Positions 63,604 to 64,000 of a DNA stretch of 64,000 nucleotides are shown here, piece by piece. Numbering within the stretch: position 1 is the first letter of the stretch; each line of letters begins with the position of its first letter. Source of the DNA: Rhea pennata. Lineage: Eukaryota; Chordata; Aves; Rheiformes; Rheidae. Location of the stretch: contig NC_084665.1 in assembly GCF_028389875.1 (NCBI RefSeq), forward strand, positions 97,569,435 to 97,633,434, given 5' to 3'. The translations under genes were made by a program, and so were the position numbers. The notes beneath the pieces are model-generated. The model saw nothing but the letters and a program-made list of their open reading frames with translations, had not been told where the DNA came from and did no database searches.

Positions 63604-63657
63604 GGAGATCCAGGAAAAAGAGGACCACCAGGACCACCAGGACCACCAGGTCCTCGG
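33498..63657 (+). CDS. COL9A1: Collagen alpha-1(IX) chain, long isoform; spliced CDS over 15 exons, 3' end outside the window
   Basis: The product is one of three chains of type IX collagen, a FACIT that sits on type II collagen fibrils in cartilage and eye matrix. Joining exons 1-15 gives 397 in-frame codons: signal peptide (about residues 1-23), NC4 domain of thrombospondin-N/laminin-G-like fold (to 265), then Gly-X-Y repeats of COL3. Recognition rests on motifs such as [67 protein letters not shown] and HCDPLRP, which match vertebrate COL9A1 as I know it. NC4 carries cysteines in CPTIRIG, IDC, IHC and REGC, the pattern expected for its disulfides. Every junction keeps phase. Exon 16 onward (rest of COL3, NC3, COL2, NC2, COL1, NC1) lies beyond 64000. 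COL9A2, COL9A3 and COL19A1 are less likely: COL9A2 and COL9A3 lack a large NC4, and the NC4 residues are COL9A1-specific. Confidence 0.97.
33828..33901 (+). CDS. COL9A1: COL9A1 exon 2: signal peptide core and start of the mature chain
   Basis: The exon is 74 nt, flanked by acceptor ctgtttacag and donor gtaagg. It encodes the hydrophobic core [17 protein letters not shown], which fits signal-peptidase cleavage after VSA, and then TIQQQS. It ends with one base of a split codon (A), completed by GA of exon 3 to give Arg. The VCSFL motif matches the COL9A1 leader. Confidence 0.9.
33902..35326 (+). other. COL9A1: COL9A1 intron 2
   Basis: The 1.4-kb intron contains the T24-A23 palindrome and a TG/TA-rich stretch at about 34023-34060. 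Nothing else was recognised. Intron 1 (33512-33827) is 316 nt and plain. Confidence 0.85.
34899..34945. repeat. T24-A23 palindromic homopolymer pair in intron 2
   Basis: Twenty-four T followed directly by 23 A, a near-perfect self-complementary 47-bp block in COL9A1 intron 2. It could extrude as a hairpin or reflect abutting retroelement tails; the lengths may be affected by sequencing or assembly. Confidence 0.8.
35327..35404 (+). CDS. COL9A1: COL9A1 exon 3: N-terminal linker and start of NC4
   Basis: The exon is 78 nt, after acceptor ccccttttctgcag. It encodes [20 protein letters not shown] followed by QDDLP, the first NC4 cysteine being in CPTIRIG. It ends with a single G completed by GC of exon 4 (Gly), so the boundary falls in CCAG|gcaagt, a GC donor. 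The first GT downstream (35409) would give a shifted frame with an immediate stop after joining exon 4, so the GC donor is required. Confidence 0.93.
35405..35544 (+). other. COL9A1: COL9A1 intron 3, 140 nt, GC-AG type
   Basis: The donor is CCAG|gcaagt and the acceptor ttttgtag. Apart from the C at +2 the donor matches the U1 consensus at every position, the usual profile of functional GC donors. If retained, the intron gives a stop (tag) two codons after the split Gly. Confidence 0.9.
35545..35677 (+). CDS. COL9A1: COL9A1 exon 4: NC4 (TSPN/LamG-like) part 1
   Basis: The exon is 133 nt, between acceptor tttttgtag and donor gtaatg. It encodes [16 protein letters not shown], then [18 protein letters not shown] and PNVDFRIPT, which is the first part of the thrombospondin-N-like fold of NC4. 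It ends in phase 2 (AG), and exon 5 supplies T to give Ser where I recall Arg in the human chain. Confidence 0.96.
37390..37770. promoter_or_regulatory. CpG island inside COL9A1 intron 4
   Basis: About 380 bp very rich in G+C and CpG within an AT-rich 7-kb intron. It contains GC boxes (gggcgg, ccgccc), a 14-bp unit gggcgcggggctgc repeated twice in tandem (37542-37569), and runs of ccgccgccgcc. No COL9A1 exon lies in it. It may be an orphan promoter or enhancer. Open frames through it on both strands are the expected result of stop-poor GC-rich sequence and match no family I recognise. Confidence 0.6.
41615..41632 (+). repeat. (GCT)6 trinucleotide repeat in intron 4
   Basis: Six GCT units, intronic, so they do not code for residues in COL9A1. 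Confidence 0.9.
42732..43128 (+). CDS. COL9A1: COL9A1 exon 5: NC4 main body
   Basis: This is the largest exon here at 397 nt (one base plus 132 codons), between acceptor cctacacag and donor gtaagt. It carries the bulk of the laminin-G-like beta sandwich: [74 protein letters not shown] and [17 protein letters not shown]. The motif SVTLFIDC holds one NC4 cysteine. It ends in phase 0 and joins exon 6 at ...SVP|FEIQ, as in other COL9A1 genes. Confidence 0.98.
43129..50522 (+). other. COL9A1: COL9A1 intron 5
   Basis: The 7.4-kb intron contains the 31-bp duplication at 45092, a GATG/AATG-type stretch at about 45233-45254 and a small GC-rich patch at about 47870-47945. No exon was recognised. Confidence 0.85.
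45092..45152. repeat. 31-bp tandem duplication in intron 5
   Basis: Two near-identical copies (aaagttaatcttttaaaata...ccattc) with period 31. Local duplication. Confidence 0.85.
50523..50600 (+). CDS. COL9A1: COL9A1 exon 6: C-terminal strand of NC4
   Basis: The exon is 78 nt (26 codons, phase 0 at both ends), after acceptor tcctttggcag and before donor gtgagc. It encodes [20 protein letters not shown] then GELPAR, with the last two NC4 cysteines. It closes the globular domain; the next intron contains the alternative first exon of the short isoform. Confidence 0.96.
50663..50691 (+). other. G-run, potential G-quadruplex, in intron 6
   Basis: Three G blocks (5, 14 and 7) are separated by CC and T, on the coding strand 63 nt after the exon 6 donor and about 500 nt before exon 1*. 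The long middle block can supply more than one G-tract, so an intramolecular quadruplex in DNA or pre-mRNA is possible. Run length may be imprecise because such tracts are hard to sequence. Confidence 0.6.
50950..51197 (+). promoter_or_regulatory. COL9A1: Candidate internal promoter and 5' UTR for the COL9A1 short form
   Basis: This sequence directly precedes exon 1*. An AT-rich TATA-like element (ttaataaa, 51095-51102) sits about 100 nt before the ATG in otherwise mixed sequence, preceded by a pyrimidine-rich block (about 51034-51086). That spacing would give a 5' UTR near 65-75 nt. Use of an internal promoter here is established for the family; the exact elements are my inference. Confidence 0.4.
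51198..51275 (+). CDS. COL9A1: COL9A1 alternative first exon 1* (short isoform): complete alternative signal peptide
   Basis: The coding part is 78 nt inside intron 6. The ATG lies in a strong Kozak context (agaccATGG) and opens a 26-codon frame: [10 protein letters not shown], then a Leu-rich core from PLGLFL to CLCLAQ, ending exactly at donor caa|gtaagt in phase 0. This is a complete signal peptide, with likely cleavage before the terminal Q. In mammals and birds the short COL9A1 mRNA starts from an exon in intron 6 and splices to exon 8, giving an ...AQ|RGPPG junction. That junction forms here without a frame break and yields a chain lacking NC4, typical of eye tissue. Joining to exon 7 would also keep the frame. 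Which splice is used cannot be read from DNA. Confidence 0.9.
51318..51338 (+). CDS. COL9A1: COL9A1 exon 7: 7-codon linker between NC4 and COL3
   Basis: The exon is 21 nt (ISQVEIE), after acceptor cctttgcag and before consensus donor gtgagt, phase 0 on both sides. The human counterpart, as I recall it, has 9 codons, so this linker varies in length. Because both ends are phase 0, including or skipping it never breaks the frame; the short isoform is known to skip it. Confidence 0.88.
51340..52055. promoter_or_regulatory. CpG-rich block in COL9A1 intron 7, just downstream of exon 1*
   Basis: The sequence is CpG-dense, strongest at about 51545-51860 and 51950-52040, starting right after exon 7 and ending about 220 nt before exon 8. 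It flanks the short-form start on its 3' side, so it could be part of that promoter or a separate antisense or enhancer element. The long open frames here look like GC-rich artefacts. Confidence 0.5.
52273..52347 (+). CDS. COL9A1: COL9A1 exon 8: start of the COL3 triple helix
   Basis: The exon is 75 nt, after acceptor gccttaccag and before donor gtaagt. It encodes R, five GPP triplets, then GVPGIDGID. The GPP run is a stable nucleus for the triple helix, and GVPGIDGID is a strong COL9A1 signature. It is the common exon that receives both the long form (from exon 7) and the short form (from exon 1*). A (TTTG)n stretch lies in its polypyrimidine region. Confidence 0.97.
52883..52918 (+). CDS. 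COL9A1: COL9A1 exon 9: COL3
   Basis: The exon is 36 nt encoding four Gly-X-Y triplets, [12 protein letters not shown], with acceptor tcctgtag and donor gtaagt. It starts with a Gly codon and has phase 0 at both ends, like all the collagenous exons here. Confidence 0.95.
53047..53109 (+). CDS. COL9A1: COL9A1 exon 10: COL3
   Basis: The exon is 63 nt encoding seven triplets, from [12 protein letters not shown] to GEPGAD, between acceptor atcctgaag (a weak pyrimidine tract) and donor gtgagt. The intron before it is only 128 nt. Confidence 0.94.
53110..56423 (+). other. COL9A1: COL9A1 intron 10
   Basis: The 3.3-kb intron is AT-rich and contains the hairpin at 56199. No other feature was recognised. 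Neighbouring introns 8 (535 nt), 9 (128 nt) and 11 (554 nt) show nothing beyond splice signals. Confidence 0.85.
56199..56217. other. Perfect 7-bp stem hairpin in intron 10
   Basis: GCCGGTT and AACCGGC are separated by the loop acaaa, in a small CpG-containing patch (about 56175-56225) of an AT-rich intron. No known RNA class was recognised. Confidence 0.5.
56424..56477 (+). CDS. COL9A1: COL9A1 exon 11: COL3
   Basis: The exon is 54 nt, the classic collagen exon unit, encoding six triplets [18 protein letters not shown]. The acceptor is cttccacag and the donor gtaaaa. GLTGPDGS matches the human chain as I recall it. Confidence 0.95.
57032..57067 (+). CDS. COL9A1: COL9A1 exon 12: COL3
   Basis: The exon is 36 nt encoding [12 protein letters not shown], with acceptor ccttttttag and donor gtaagt. 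Its last triplet (GFP) precedes the imperfect triplet of exon 13. Confidence 0.94.
57068..61383 (+). other. COL9A1: COL9A1 intron 12
   Basis: The 4.3-kb intron contains a GC- and CpG-richer patch of about 200 bp (60044-60245) in AT-rich surroundings, a G10 run at about 57583, and the C23 tract near its 3' end. Confidence 0.85.
61319..61341 (+). repeat. C23 homopolymer upstream of exon 13
   Basis: An uninterrupted run of 23 C, preceded by a tctcctcctc-type pyrimidine stretch and followed by A-rich sequence, about 43 nt before the exon 13 start. The opposite strand is a G23 run able to form a quadruplex. Confidence 0.8.
61384..61407 (+). CDS. COL9A1: COL9A1 exon 13: 24-nt micro-exon with a Gly-X-Gly imperfection
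   Basis: The exon is 24 nt encoding GKGLLGPP, between acceptor gtatttcacag and donor gtaagt. Eight codons cannot be split into whole triplets: the reading is G-K, then GLL, GPP, so one residue is missing after the first Gly. The human chain has GRGIPGPP at this place as I recall it, so this is a shared helix imperfection, not an error. Confidence 0.9.
61662..61715 (+). CDS. COL9A1: COL9A1 exon 14: COL3
   Basis: The exon is 54 nt encoding six triplets [18 protein letters not shown], with acceptor ggttgttacag and donor gtgagt. The preceding intron is 254 nt. Confidence 0.95.
62585..62770 (+). mobile_element. Ancient amniote interspersed repeat fragment in COL9A1 intron 14
   Basis: It is the same old repeat family as at 24058: ggcctatcctccattaattt, cctttttgaattcatttata, caatgagttccacaacatag and a gcatggaaaagaacta stretch occur in consensus order. 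Strongly diverged, same strand as the gene. Confidence 0.65.
63569..63601 (+). repeat. T33 tract forming the polypyrimidine tract of exon 15
   Basis: Thirty-three T run directly into the acceptor AG of exon 15. A branch-point-like ttttaac precedes the tract at 63562-63568, about 36 nt from the AG. Confidence 0.85.
63604..63657 (+). CDS. COL9A1: COL9A1 exon 15: COL3, last exon in the window
   Basis: The exon is 54 nt encoding six triplets [18 protein letters not shown], with donor gtaaat. Its acceptor is preceded by an uninterrupted run of 33 T. The next exon, carrying the COL3/NC3 boundary, is not reached before 64000. Confidence 0.95.
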
Positions 63658-64000
63658 GTAAATGATTATCTTTAATATGTGCTGCTAATGTCTAAATTAT
63701 ATACTATTATACTATTTAGATTTACTATTTTACTGTAATAATAATTACTGAATTATATACTAGCTGCAACTATTGTTGCGGCTTGAACAAAGCTTCTCCT
63801 TAAGTCATACAGCTGAATACCAATACTGGGACATCCCCAGGCTATATTAAATCATAAAATCTACAGAGTCATGTTCAAATGGATGAACATGGGGTATGAC
63901 TCATGTAATGATATCAACATTTCATTTTCCATTTAGAAAACAGGTTTCTAGTCCTTATGGTTATAAAATATAGTTCAAGATGTAGAAAATCTAACTTCTG

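Noticed and set aside
63431..63646. Minus-strand frame with a poly-lysine stretch
   Set aside because: It is the reverse complement of the T33 tract and collagen exon 15.
1..64000. CRISPR arrays, operons or prokaryotic mobile elements
   Set aside because: The spliced collagen gene, CR1 elements and base composition show animal nuclear DNA; no regularly spaced repeats of CRISPR type were seen.

Overview
This is a window of vertebrate nuclear DNA. It is AT-rich, with long introns, GT-AG splice sites, ancient interspersed repeats and CR1-type LINE remnants. The CR1 copies and the protein sequence point to a sauropsid, most likely a bird. The one gene I can support is the 5' half of COL9A1, the alpha-1 chain of type IX collagen (a FACIT collagen of cartilage and eye), on the + strand. 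Its start codon is at 33498 and the window ends inside intron 15.

Layout. Positions 1-33,400 appear intergenic: no exon or RNA gene could be recognised. They hold scattered CR1 and older amniote repeat fragments (about 2440, 20871, 22882-23685 and 24058-25245), small tandem duplications (321, 7329/7903, 26171) and homopolymer tracts. From 33498 the long-form COL9A1 transcript can be assembled exon by exon. Exons 1-3 give the signal peptide and N-terminal linker, exons 4-6 the thrombospondin-N/laminin-G-like NC4 domain, exon 7 a 7-codon linker, and exons 8-15 most of the COL3 triple helix. All splice phases agree and yield 397 uninterrupted codons (265 up to the end of exon 7, 132 in COL3).

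The most informative structure is a second start inside the gene. Intron 6 is only about 0.7 kb, and within it a 26-codon exon (1*) starts at an ATG in strong Kozak context, encodes a complete alternative signal peptide, and ends in phase 0 at a consensus donor. Joined to exon 8 it gives the short isoform without NC4, which is known from cornea and vitreous in birds and mammals. A G-run lies upstream of exon 1* and a CpG-rich block starts just downstream.

Other unusual points are a GC-AG intron (intron 3), a CpG island with no COL9A1 exon in intron 4, a conserved-looking one-residue gap in the Gly-X-Y repeat encoded by the 24-nt exon 13, and C23 and T33 tracts next to the acceptors of exons 13 and 15. 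I found no wholly new system. The dual-start arrangement is known biology recovered from sequence; the orphan CpG islands are the least explained parts.
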